This document shows, in pieces, positions 1 to 10,128 of a stretch of 64,000 bases of DNA (position 1 is its first letter; each line of letters begins with the position of its first letter). Under the pieces are notes generated by a model. That model did no database searches. It was not told the origin of the DNA and saw nothing but the letters and a program-made list of their open reading frames with translations. The DNA comes from Planctomycetota bacterium (lineage in GTDB: Bacteria; Planctomycetota; UBA1135; GCA-002686595), in the NCBI GenBank assembly GCA_009691855.1, contig SIAI01000013.1, positions 30,281 to 94,280 of the forward strand, given 5' to 3'. The position numbers and the translations under genes were made by a program.

Positions 1-2935
1 CGCCGTGGTAGGTCGGTGGGCCGCCGACGAAGTCGCCGTAGGCGTCGAGCGCGGCCGAATCGAAGGGCGCGTTGCCGGCGCCGAACGGCAGCGCGTCGGC
101 GCCGCGGTACTCGATGCGCAGCGAGGTGCCCGCGATCTGCACGCGCGGCTCGACCACCGGCTCGACGAAGCGCGGCGCAACCGTCACCGTGTCGATCCAG
201 ATCGTGACCGCGCGCGAGAGACGCACCACGGTGTCGATCTGCCCGATGTAGAAGGAGTTGTCGGCCACGAGCGGCGTGGGCAAGCCGGGCGGACGCGAGG
301 TCGGGTTGTAGCCGCCGCTGGGCACGAGCTCGAGGTCGGGGTCCTTGATCGCCGGGCGCCCCGACTGATCGATGCCGCCGGTCGAGAAGCTGCGGAAGTT
401 CGGTTGCGCCCAGCCCGGCACCGGCAGCAGGATGTCGAGCGAGTTCAAGCCGAGACTGACGCCCGAGGGATAGCAGCGGATCTCCCACAAGAGCGGCAGG
501 CCGATGCTCGGCACCTGTCCCGAGGCGCCGACCTGACCCTGGCCGATGTCGAAGCCGAGCGGCGGACCGACCTCGATGTCGAGCGGCACGCCGGGGGAGC
601 CCAGGCCGCCCTTGGCGAGGATCGCGGTGTCGCGCCAGGTGAAGGTCGTGAGCGGCGCGTTCGCGCGGTTCCAGGGGAAGGCGAGCAACGGCGTGCCGCG
701 CCCGCTGACCTGCATGTCCGCGGGCCGCACGCGGTAGCCCAGGCCACGCGGGTGGACCACGACCTGCGGCCCACGCGGGTCCACCAGCAGGTTGTCGGTG
801 AACGGCCGCGGGAAGCTGATCAGGCCCGAGCTGCCGTACTTCGGCTGGCCGCCGTTCGCGGTCGATTCGTCCGGCACGAAGGCCGAGTGCCCCATGCGCA
901 TCTCGAACTGCGGGAAGAAGTCGGCGATCAAGGCGCCTCCGAGTGGCGACCAGGAGAGCCCGATCACGTCGATGTTGTGGAAGCTCTCGTCGCGCACGCG
1001 CCAGCCGAAGTCGCAGTGGCGCCACACCGACTGCAGCTTCGAGCCCAGCGCCGACAGCGGCGTCTGCACGCCGTAGGGAAACGTCACCATCAGGCTGGGG
1101 ACGGGGTTCCCACGGTCCGCAGCGTAGGAGGCGAAGGCCGTCGGGCGCGGGCGCAGAATGCCGCCCTGGTCGTCGTAGGTGACTTGCCCGCGCAGGTCGT
1201 TGAACAGCGGCGGATCGAGCTCGTCCGTGCTCTGGAAACGCAGCGCGAAGCCACCGTTGGCGCTGGGCAGCTGGTTCGCGTCGAGCCGGAACCCGGCGCG
1301 GCCGAAGGCGTCGTCGAGCGGTGTGCCCGAGAGGTCGCGCACGCCCGCCAGCCCGGCAACGAGCTCGCAGCGGTAGTCGTCGCCGTCGGTGGTCGAGAAC
1401 GGCAGGCGCGCGAGGAAGCTGAACTCCTGCAGGTTCTGCTCGGCGCGCACCGCGCCCACCACCAGGTCGCGCGCGCTGATGGGCCGGTCGCTCTCCACCC
1501 CACGCAACACGCGGAACGTGTCGAAGGCGCGGAACGTGTCCGGATCCATCGGCTCGCTGAAGCGCACGCTGACGCGTGAGTCGCTGGCGATGCCGTCGAA
1601 GGGCGGCAGGCCCGGTGGCGGGACGAAGGTCAGCCAGCACGCCGGGTGCAGCGCGCCCTCGCGCCGGAAGGGCGTCAACAGGCGCGCGCGGCCGAGCAGC
1701 GCCGCTGGCACGTCCAGCGGCTCGCCGTCAAGGCGCAGCACGCGCACGCCGGCCACGTGCCCGTCGAGGTCGGGCTCGACGGCCTGCGCGCGCACTTCGT
1801 ACAGCTCGCCGCCGAGCTCGAGCGTGTCGCCGACGCGCGGCGCGGCGCGGCACTCGGTCTCGAAGCTGATGCCCAGCACGAAGCCCAGGCCCGCGGGTCC
1901 GAGCGGATCGTCGGCGGCCTCGCCCACCTGCACGTTCCAGCCACCGACCACGCTCGGGCGCGCCAGGTCGAGCAGGAAGCCGGAGTTCGCGTCGGAGGCG
2001 TTGCCGCTGCGGAAGGCGCGCACCATGTCGCGCGTCGCGGCCTCGGTCGGCCCGGAAGGATCCACCGGATGGCCGGCAAGGTTCTGCAGCTGCACGAAGC
2101 GGCCGGTGAACTCGTCGGTGCGCGTGGGGATGTGGAGCGAGCCGTTGGGCTGGTCCGAGCTGCGCGAGCTGGCCGGGAAGCCGCCGGCGTTGATGGGCAC
2201 GAACGTGGGGAGCTCGAGGGCCTCGCGCTCCGAGACCGTGAAGTCGATCAAGACGCGCGTGGAGTGGAACTCGCCGCGCACGACGCCGCCGTGGCTGGGG
2301 TCGAAGACGATGCGCGCGGCCTCGGGCACGATCGGCGGGTAGCCGCTCGTCAGGCGCACGGCCTCGTGCAGGGCTTCGCGCTCCTCCGCTCCGTCGCGCA
2401 GCAGGTCGTCGAAGCGCAGCACCAGCGTCGCGTTGCGCGCGACCAGCGACACCGGCAAGGTGGCGCTGCCGTCGTCCTTCTTGGGCAGCAGGGCAGCCTG
2501 GCTGCGCTGCACGCGCTCGAGCGTGGCGCGGAACTGGGGCGTGTCGTGCGGGTACAGCACGATCAGGCGCGTGTCGTGCGTGATCGGGTGCGTCTCCAAG
2601 CGCAGGTCGGTGCCGTTGGAGAGCTCGTTCTCGCCGACCACCACGTCGCGCAGGACCGGCAGCGGGCTCACCGCGCCGAACGCGTCCACGTCGTGCACGT
2701 CCACCAGGCGGCCGGAGCTGACCTCGAGGAGGTGTAGGCGCGTCGCCTCGCCACTGAAGTGCGGCTCGGCCAGGAAGAACCCGCCCCCCGGCTTCGCCAC
2801 GACCGTCCCGCTGGCTGCCGAGAAGCCCGGAGCGCTCTGCGGGCGTCCGGAGCATGCCCACCCCCCCACGGCAAGGGCCGCGAGGAGCGCGAGCTCATGT
2901 CTCGGCGAACGGATGTGCAACGCGGGCCCGACCAC
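1..2935 (-). CDS. Large secreted lipoprotein with an Ig-like domain, C-terminus cut by window edge
   Basis: This frame is open without a stop from about 2935 down to base 1, so the ORF track misses it and shows only its antisense shadows. The start is GTG at 2935 or TTG at 2920; a TAG lies upstream in frame. The N-terminus has basic residues, a hydrophobic run (ELALLAALAVGGWAC) and a cysteine that fits a lipobox, so it is probably an outer-surface lipoprotein. Around residue 440 the stretch VSVRFSEPMDPDTF is typical of bacterial Ig-like (Big_5/SbsA type) domains. About 975 residues are visible. Repeated beta-rich segments suggest a multi-domain adhesin or structural surface protein. No enzymatic motif was seen. 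The coding frame is certain; the function is not, and the exact start is open. Confidence 0.75.
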   Translation of the reverse strand, partial: MVGPALHIRSPRHELALLAALAVGGWACSGRPQSAPGFSAASGTVVAKPGGGFFLAEPHFSGEATRLHLLEVSSGRLVDVHDVDAFGAVSPLPVLRDVVVGENELSNGTDLRLETHPITHDTRLIVLYPHDTPQFRATLERVQRSQAALLPKKDDGSATLPVSLVARNATLVLRFDDLLRDGAEEREALHEAVRLTSGYPPIVPEAARIVFDPSHGGVVRGEFHSTRVLIDFTVSEREALELPTFVPINAGGFPASSRSSDQPNGSLHIPTRTDEFTGRFVQLQNLAGHPVDPSGPTEAATRDMVRAFRSGNASDANSGFLLDLARPSVVGGWNVQVGEAADDPLGPAGLGFVLGISFETECRAAPRVGDTLELGGELYEVRAQAVEPDLDGHVAGVRVLRLDGEPLDVPAALLGRARLLTPFRREGALHPACWLTFVPPPGLPPFDGIASDSRVSVRFSEPMDPDTFRAFDTFRVLRGVESDRPISARDLVVGAVRAEQNLQEFSFLARLPFSTTDGDDYRCELVAGLAGVRDLSGTPLDDAFGRAGFRLDANQLPSANGGFALRFQSTDELDPPLFNDLRGQVTYDDQGGILRPRPTAFASYAADRGNPVPSLMVTFPYGVQTPLSALGSKLQSVWRHCDFGWRVRDESFHNIDVIGLSWSPLGGALIADFFPQFEMRMGHSAFVPDESTANGGQPKYGSSGLISFPRPFTDNLLVDPRGPQVVVHPRGLGYRVRPADMQVSGRGTPLLAFPWNRANAPLTTFTWRDTAILAKGGLGSPGVPLDIEVGPPLGFDIGQGQVGASGQVPSIGLPLLWEIRCYPSGVSLGLNSLDILLPVPGWAQPNFRSFSTGGIDQSGRPAIKDPDLELVPSGGYNPTSRPPGLPTPLVADNSFYIGQIDTVVRLSRAVTIWIDTVTVAPRFVEPVVEPRVQIAGTSLRIEYRGADALPFGAGNAPFDSAALDAYGDFVGGPPTYHG

Positions 2936-2953
2936 AAGGGCGCAGCTGGCCGA

Positions 2954-2959
2954 ATTGTA
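2954..2959 (-). promoter_or_regulatory. Candidate -10 box TACAAT for the Ig-like lipoprotein gene
   Basis: TACAAT on the minus strand ends 18 bases before the GTG start at 2935. It matches the sigma-70 -10 consensus at five of six positions. No convincing -35 element is present. It fits the short-leader pattern seen before other genes in this window. Confidence 0.3.
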
Positions 2960-3162
2960 CTAGGCGCGCTCGCGGGGGGCGGTCGCAGCCCCCCTTGAGC
3001 CCCCGGCGACCGGCGGAACTTTCTCCACTTTCCTGCCAACGAACGGCCACAAGCTGCATGGAAGAGGGTGTCCGTACCGCTTGCGGAAACGCAGGGCGCA
3101 AGCGTTCTGGAGGAGCCCCCCAACTCCCCCCTCTCGACGAATTCGTTATCGATGCTTGTCTA

Positions 3163-3199
3163 GCCTCCTCGCCAGTGGTTTCGCCGCTGGCGAGGAGGC
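3163..3199. repeat. Perfect 13-bp stem hairpin
   Basis: The arms GCCTCCTCGCCAG and CTGGCGAGGAGGC are exact complements separated by 11 bases. No uridine-rich tail follows on either strand, so an intrinsic terminator is unlikely to be its only role. It could be a REP-like palindrome or part of a small RNA. Confidence 0.65.
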
Positions 3200-3257
3200 A
3201 TCTTTGTGCTCGCGCTGCCTCAGAGCGGGCCCTGCCCGCAACCCAAACGGAGGAAAA

Positions 3258-3343
3258 GCGCACCGCGGAGAACGCCGAGTAGGCGAACAGGGTGAAACCC
3301 GGGAGGCCCCCGTCCTTCTTCCTCCGCGTCCTCCGCGGTGCGT
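3258..3343. repeat. Imperfect 22-bp inverted repeat of the CACCGCGGAG class
   Basis: The left arm (3258-3279, core CACCGCGGAGAACGC) and the right arm (3322-3343, core GCGTCCTCCGCGGTG) pair at 19 of 22 positions around a 42-base centre. The unit resembles the widely dispersed CACGGAG-N-ACACGGAG style of intergenic repeat found in many environmental bacteria; that resemblance is from memory and untested here. It lies about 100 bases upstream of a truncated gene. Confidence 0.6.
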
Positions 3344-3446
3344 CTTGCTCTTCCGGTGCTGAAACGTTCGCGCCAGACGAGGACTTCTGCGAGTACCGCC
3401 TGCCGGATCGCCCCCTTGCGAGTCCACTTGAAGGGGGAGCGGGCGA

Positions 3447-3914
3447 GTGGTCGAGCCGCTCGAGATCCGACTCAAGAAGCGTCGGGCGAGCGCGAAGATC
3501 TGCCTCGCCGACCATGGCCTGCGTGCGAGCTGGCTACAGGAGGTCGTGCCGCTCGTCGCGGACGAGCTCGCCCGTGAGCCGCACCTGACAGGCCTCGCGG
3601 GGCACCTGGCCGAGAGCGTCGCGGGAGCGGCCCTGGCCACGATCTCGCAGCTCGATCTCGCGCACTTCCCCGCCCGCAACGACGAGCCGGAAGTCGACTT
3701 CGTGCTGACGATCGGCACGAAGCGCATCCCGCTCGAGGTCAAGTACCAGCGGAAGATCGAGCCGCTGGCGGATACCGAGGGCTTGCGCCGGTTCATCGAG
3801 CGCAGCCCGAACAACGCGCCCTTCGGCCTCCTGGTGACGCAGACGGACACGGATGTCGTGACCGATCCGCGCATCGTTGCGATGCCGCTGTCGAGCTTGC
3901 TGCTGCTGCGCTAG
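3447..3914 (+). pseudogene. Truncated DUF4143/AAA ATPase remnant (C-terminal nuclease-like half only)
   Basis: The 155 residues match the C-terminal DUF4143 half of the common AAA-plus-DUF4143 ATPases. Recognisable segments are KICLADHGLRASWLQE, the conserved GHLAESVAGAAL, FPARNDEPEVDFVL and IPLEVKYQRKIEP, the last two being the restriction-endonuclease-like strand motif. Full-length family members are about 400 residues and begin with a P-loop ATPase domain, which is absent here. An in-frame TGA at 3429-3431 rules out a longer frame, and no Walker A motif is found upstream. The GTG at 3447 may therefore not be a genuine start. It is probably a deletion remnant next to inverted repeats and is unlikely to work as an ATPase. 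Expression of the half-protein cannot be excluded. Confidence 0.75.
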
Positions 3915-3923
3915 GCGCTTCGA

Positions 3924-4406
3924 TCAGTCGACGCGCACGTCGTTGTCGCGAAAAAGCTGAGTCCATTCGTCGACGGCACTCGCCGCAATGGCAAGTGCGG
4001 CCACAGGATCTACCTCATCTCGATGAGTGATGAAGTAGTTCCAAGCAACAGTAGTCTCTGCTCCAACCGACAGGACGACGTGTGCACCCGCGATCGTCGC
4101 ATCCTTGAATGGTGACCTCTTGGGGTCGCGAACGAGGTGCTTGGCGAGGTTTGCGACATCCGCGCAGATCTGGATGTTGTCAGTGGTTGGACCATTCTCT
4201 GCGGCGCGGACGATGGTCTCTCGCTTCTCTTTCGGAATGGACTCGTCCTTCTTGATCCAGTCCTTCAGCGACCAGCACGCGTTGAAGAACGCGTAGAGGT
4301 CGTCGAGGTACTTGTCCTGTTGCCGATTCTGGTCCTGGATCCCGACGAGCCAACGACGCGTGCGTTGGAGCTGCTCCAGATACGGCGGGATGCCCCAATC
4401 GAGCAT
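3924..4406 (-). CDS. Hypothetical protein, helical, distal gene of the gyrA-yqeY operon
   Basis: The protein is 160 residues, starting MLDWGIPPYLEQLQR. Its ATG shares a base with the TGA of yqeY (TGATG), so it can be translated by termination-reinitiation. The ORF track merges it with 93 unrelated residues; the overlap and the abrupt change in composition support the shorter start. It is soluble, mostly helical and has no signal peptide. No catalytic motif was recognised. Base composition is clearly less GC-rich than the neighbours, with many codons ending in A or T, which suggests recent acquisition. It may be a member of a family scattered by transfer, but no family name can be given. It is a real gene with unknown function. 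Confidence 0.75.
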   Translation of the reverse strand: MLDWGIPPYLEQLQRTRRWLVGIQDQNRQQDKYLDDLYAFFNACWSLKDWIKKDESIPKEKRETIVRAAENGPTTDNIQICADVANLAKHLVRDPKRSPFKDATIAGAHVVLSVGAETTVAWNYFITHRDEVDPVAALAIAASAVDEWTQLFRDNDVRVD

Positions 4407-4854
4407 CAGGTGAGCAGCTCGCCGGCGATCCTCTGCACGAGCGAGCCCGCGACCTTGCCCTTGTGCTCGGCGAGGACGGCCTTCATCACCTGGCCGAGGT
4501 CCTTCTTCGAGGTGACGCCGAGCTTGGCGATCGCCTGCTGCACGAGCGCGCGCGTGGCGTCCTCGGGCAGCATCTTGGGCAGGTAGCGCTGGAGCACGCC
4601 GATCTCGGCGCGCTCCTTGTCGGCCAGGTCCTTGCGCGCGGCGGCGTCGAACTGCGTGACCGAGTCCTCGCGGCTCTTGACGCATTTATGCAGGACGGCG
4701 AGCTCTTCCTCGGGCTTCAGATCACGCGCGAGGTCGAGCTCCTTCTTCTTCAGGTCGGCGATGGCCAGGCGCAAGGTATCGCGCGTGAGCGTGTCGCCGG
4801 ACTTCATCGCGGCCTTCATGTCGTCCTGCAGCTTGGCGAGCAGCGTGGGCAGGC

Positions 4855-4858
<4 letters not shown>
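4406..4858 (-). CDS. yqeY: GatB/YqeY domain protein
   Basis: This 150-residue protein matches the YqeY family, free-standing homologues of the tRNA-binding tail of the GatB amidotransferase subunit. Family features seen are KLQDDMKAAMKSGDT at the N-terminus, the LRLAIADLKKKELD segment, LQRYLPKMLPED in the middle and DLGQVMKAVLAEHKGKVAGS near the end. Length is usual for the family. The exact role is unsettled; binding to tRNA or to an amidotransferase complex is assumed from homology. Its ATG overlaps the gyrA stop codon (ATGA), and its TGA overlaps the next ATG, so all three genes look translationally coupled. The call is secure at family level. Confidence 0.93.
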
Positions 4859-7488
<2,630 letters not shown>

Positions 7489-7619
7489 CGCTGGGCTGGC
7501 GTCGTCGGAAGCTGGGTCGGAGGCGCGGAGCGAGCGGTCGATGGGGCTCCGCGGGTGGCGTGGCCGGGGGTCGCAGGACTCGCTTCGAGGACCCTCTCCA
7601 GCCGGCCGAACGGGGCGGC

Positions 7620-7625
7620 ATTATC
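7620..7625 (-). promoter_or_regulatory. Candidate -10 box GATAAT for gyrA
   Basis: GATAAT on the minus strand matches the -10 consensus at five of six positions and predicts a leader of about 125 bases before the gyrA ATG. A small GC hairpin (CCCCGAAACGGGG) lies just upstream of it. No clear -35 hexamer was found. Confidence 0.35.
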
Positions 7626-7738
7626 CCCCGAAACGGGGCCCGAATCCATGCTGGGATGGGCCTAGAGGTCGATTCCTCGGCACCTTTGTGGCTCGGAGGG
7701 GCCGCGCGCTCCGGTGCGGGCCATGCAAAGTCGATCGC

Positions 7739-7744
7739 TAAGCT
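7739..7744 (+). promoter_or_regulatory. Candidate -10 box TAAGCT (CGCTAAGCT) for the flavin reductase gene
   Basis: The hexamer ends 10 bases before the ATG at 7755, so transcription would begin only a few bases upstream of the start codon. No Shine-Dalgarno sequence lies between. The same CGCTAAGCT string occurs before the AraC gene. Confidence 0.4.
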
Positions 7745-7754
7745 CGCTCGGCCC

Positions 7755-8234
7755 ATGAGCACCGCTCCCTCGCCGCTCGCCCAGGCCCTCGGGCGCATCC
7801 CCACCGGGCTCTACGTCGTCACCACCCTCGCCGACGGCCGGCCACTCGGCTTCGTGGGCTCGTTCCTGATGCAGGTCGGCTTCGCGCCGCCCTGCGTGTG
7901 CGTGGCGGTCGCCAGCGGGCGCGAGCACCTCGCGGCGATCCGCGCCCAGGGACGCTTCGCGGTCTCGGTGCTCGACGGCGCCAGCCAGAACCTGATGGGC
8001 GCGTTCTTCAAGCGCTACGAGCCGGGGACCTCGCCCTTCGACGCGCTCGAGCACCGGCTCTCGCCGAACGGCTTGGCGCTGCTCACCGGCGCGCTGGCCT
8101 GGTTCGAGTGCAAGGTGAGCGGCGAACACGCCAGCGGCGACCACGTGGTCGTGTTCGGCACGGTCGAGCACGGCGAGTGCCTGCGCAGCGGCGAGCCCGC
8201 GATCCACCTGCGCAAGAACGGGCTCGGCTATTGA
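7755..8234 (+). CDS. Flavin reductase-like (FMN-binding split barrel) protein
   Basis: The 159-residue protein matches flavin reductase-like proteins, which bind FMN in a split beta-barrel dimer and usually reduce flavin with NAD(P)H or pass electrons to a partner. The N-terminal signature ALGRIPTGLYVVTTLADG and the following VGSFLMQVGFAPPCVCVAV strands are typical. FAVSVL and the late GDHVVVFGTVEHGE segment complete the barrel. No signal peptide is present, so it acts in the cytoplasm. The ATG at 7755 has no ribosome site but a TAAGCT box just upstream. Its TGA overlaps the next ATG (TGATG), linking it to the SGNH-like gene. The substrate partner cannot be told. Confidence 0.88.
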   Translation: MSTAPSPLAQALGRIPTGLYVVTTLADGRPLGFVGSFLMQVGFAPPCVCVAVASGREHLAAIRAQGRFAVSVLDGASQNLMGAFFKRYEPGTSPFDALEHRLSPNGLALLTGALAWFECKVSGEHASGDHVVVFGTVEHGECLRSGEPAIHLRKNGLGY

Positions 8235-9439
8235 TGGCCGGTCCGCGCACGAAGCGCGCGCTGCGGATCGTGTTCCTGGCGGGCCTGTCGCTGCTCGCCG
8301 CCGGACTCCTGTTCGAGGGCGTGCTGCGCTTCCTCTTGTTCTCCGACGCGAGCCTGGCGCAGCGCGCCGGCGCGCGCTTCCGCCGCTCCGAGCTCTACGC
8401 CAGCGTGCGCAGCGGACGCGACTACTGGAAGCTCGAGGCGCTGTTCGCGCGCGGCAAGCCGCCCGACCCGCACACGCCGCCCTTCGACGCGCGCTTCGGC
8501 TGGCTCAAGGCCGAGATCGATCCCGACACGCTGCGCCACGCCGACGAGGCCGCGCTCGGCGCGCGCCGGCCCGTGCTCTTGTACGGCGATTCCTACGCGG
8601 CGTGCCTGCTGGAGGAGGGCGACTGCTGGCAGCAGCTGCTCGAGCACTCCGAGCTCGGCGCAGAGTTCGCGCTGCTCAACTACGGCGTGCCCGGCTTCGG
8701 CCTCGATCAGGCGTACCTCTTGTTGCGCGCCACGCACGGGCTGTACGCCGAGCGCGCGCCCGTGGTCGTGATCGGCATCCTGGTGGACGACGACCTCGAT
8801 CGCTGCTACCTGCATCTGCGCGACATCCCGCGGCCGTACTTCACGCTGGCGGGCGCGGAGCTCGCGCTGCACCCGCCGGAGGGCACGACACGCTTCGAGC
8901 ACGTCGAGCGCGATCCGCCCGCGATCACGAGCTACGCCTGGCGCTTCTTCCTGACGCAGTCGGGCCTGGTCAAGCCCTGGAACATCCCCGGGTGGATCGG
9001 CGAGGGCGCGCACGTCGAGGAGAAGCAGGAACTCGCCACGCGCCTGCTGACCGCGATCGAGCAGGAGCTCGTGGGCGTGCCGCACTTCTACCTCCTGTTC
9101 CACAGCAAGAAGTCCGCCGCCACGCCGCGGCCCTTCCTGTGGCAGGAGCCGCTGCTGTACGACGAGTTCCGCACGCGTGGGCTGTCGTTCGTGTCCTCCA
9201 AGCGCGCGCTGATCGACGACCTGCTGGCCACCAAGACCCCGCTGGCCGAGTACTTCAACAAGCAGGGCTGGGGCATCAACCACTACAACGGGCGCGGCAA
9301 CGCGGTCGTGTTCGCGGCCCTGCGCGCGGGCCTGGAGGGTCGCTACGAACCCTACGAGTACCTGCGCGGCGTGAAGGGCGCGAGCGCCACGATCCCGCGC
9401 AAGATCCGCGAGGCGCTCCAGGCCGACGAGGGCGAGTGA
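8234..9439 (+). CDS. Membrane-anchored SGNH-hydrolase-like protein with altered catalytic dyad
   Basis: The protein has 401 residues with one N-terminal membrane helix (FLAGLSLLAAGLLFEG), so the bulk should face the periplasm. Block I of SGNH/GDSL hydrolases is present (VLLYGDSYAACLLEE), giving the nucleophile serine. The C-terminal block, normally D-x-H-x-N-x-x-G, reads GINHYNGRGN: the histidine and the NxxG part remain but isoleucine replaces the aspartate. It may be a weak, altered or inactive member, as in some polysaccharide acetyl-handling AlgX/AlgJ-like proteins. Its ATG overlaps the flavin reductase stop. Two other SGNH-like membrane proteins in this window keep the aspartate. The fold is likely; the substrate is unknown. 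Confidence 0.75.
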   Translation: MAGPRTKRALRIVFLAGLSLLAAGLLFEGVLRFLLFSDASLAQRAGARFRRSELYASVRSGRDYWKLEALFARGKPPDPHTPPFDARFGWLKAEIDPDTLRHADEAALGARRPVLLYGDSYAACLLEEGDCWQQLLEHSELGAEFALLNYGVPGFGLDQAYLLLRATHGLYAERAPVVVIGILVDDDLDRCYLHLRDIPRPYFTLAGAELALHPPEGTTRFEHVERDPPAITSYAWRFFLTQSGLVKPWNIPGWIGEGAHVEEKQELATRLLTAIEQELVGVPHFYLLFHSKKSAATPRPFLWQEPLLYDEFRTRGLSFVSSKRALIDDLLATKTPLAEYFNKQGWGINHYNGRGNAVVFAALRAGLEGRYEPYEYLRGVKGASATIPRKIREALQADEGE

Positions 9440-9474
9440 GGGGCGCGTCGCGCGGATCCGTGCACGTCTCCCGC

Positions 9475-9480
9475 TAGACT
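9475..9480 (+). promoter_or_regulatory. Candidate -10 box TAGACT (CGCTAGACT)
   Basis: The hexamer ends 8 bases before the ATG at 9489. There is no -35 match and no Shine-Dalgarno sequence in the short gap. The identical TAGACT with the same spacing occurs on the minus strand before the phosphotransferase gene at 31095. Confidence 0.4.
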
Positions 9481-9488
9481 GAGCGCCC

Positions 9489-10049
9489 ATGAGCTCACGG
9501 AGTTTGCTCGCGCTGGCCGCGTCGTTCCTGCTCGCGTGCTCCAGCACGACCACGATCGAGCAGTGGGAGCCGGTGGACGCGACGCGTTTCGTGGCCGAAG
9601 ACGGCTCGTTCTCGCTCGAGCTGCCGGAGGGCTGGCGGCGCTCGGGGCAGTTGCTCACGCGCGACGGGGCCGAGCTGCAGGCGATCACCTTCAACGCCGG
9701 CGACGTGATGGACCCCTCGCAGGCCCTCGATCCGTCCTCGTCCGAGCTGCTGGCGGCGATGGAGGACACCCTGGCGAGCCAGCCGGGCGTCAAGGTGCTC
9801 GAACTCGGCGCGGCCACGCTCGACAGCCTGGCCGGCTTTCGCATGCACTTCACGCATGAACCGCCCGTGGACCCGGCGGCCCCGCAGGCCGGCCCGCCGC
9901 CGAAGCGTGAGGCGCTGCTGTACGCCGCTATCGACGGCAGCACGCTGTACGCGCTGTCTTTCGAGGCCGCCGACGGCGTGCGCTTCGCGCTCGATCTGGC
10001 GGTGTTCGAGCGGCTGGTGGCGAGCTTCCGGCGCGGCGCCGGAAGCTGA
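9489..10049 (+). CDS. Small lipoprotein of unknown function
   Basis: The protein has 186 residues. The N-terminus MSSRSLLALAASFLLACSS is a clear lipoprotein signal with the cysteine at residue 17. The mature part has a PsbP-like or Mog1-like alternation, with a segment near the start (FVAEDGSFSLELPEGWRRSG) typical of secreted proteins that describe a hydrophobic beta-sandwich, and a closing helix (FALDLAVFERLVASFR). It contains no catalytic motif. It sits alone between the SGNH-like gene and the subtilase, both on the same strand, with its own candidate promoter. The lipoprotein call is firm; the fold suggestion is inference. Confidence 0.8.
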   Translation: MSSRSLLALAASFLLACSSTTTIEQWEPVDATRFVAEDGSFSLELPEGWRRSGQLLTRDGAELQAITFNAGDVMDPSQALDPSSSELLAAMEDTLASQPGVKVLELGAATLDSLAGFRMHFTHEPPVDPAAPQAGPPPKREALLYAAIDGSTLYALSFEAADGVRFALDLAVFERLVASFRRGAGS

Positions 10050-10085
10050 AAGAGGCGGGCGCCACCCGCGCACGCACGCTACCGC

Positions 10086-10091
10086 TAGGAT
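10086..10091 (+). promoter_or_regulatory. Candidate -10 box TAGGAT (CGCTAGGAT) for the subtilase gene
   Basis: TAGGAT preceded by CGC lies 37 bases upstream of the TTG start of the protease gene, leaving room for the GAGGAG ribosome site at 10118-10123. No -35 hexamer is recognisable. Confidence 0.4.
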
Positions 10092-10128
10092 CGGCGCGTC
10101 TTTCCCGCGACCCTTTCGAGGAGCCCCC

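Larger units (their letters stand above)
2960..3446. other. Gene-free stretch with two inverted-repeat structures
   Basis: No credible gene lies between the lipoprotein start and the DUF4143 remnant. The small ORFs here overlap each other in several frames and look random. The stretch holds a perfect 13-bp hairpin and a longer imperfect inverted repeat, listed separately. Nothing else was recognised. Confidence 0.6.

Noticed and set aside
5-1579. Plus-strand 524-codon ORF at the left edge
   Set aside because: It is the antisense shadow of the partial lipoprotein gene; its sequence is dominated by Arg, His, Glu and Val as such shadows are, while the minus frame reads as a beta-rich protein with a lipoprotein signal.
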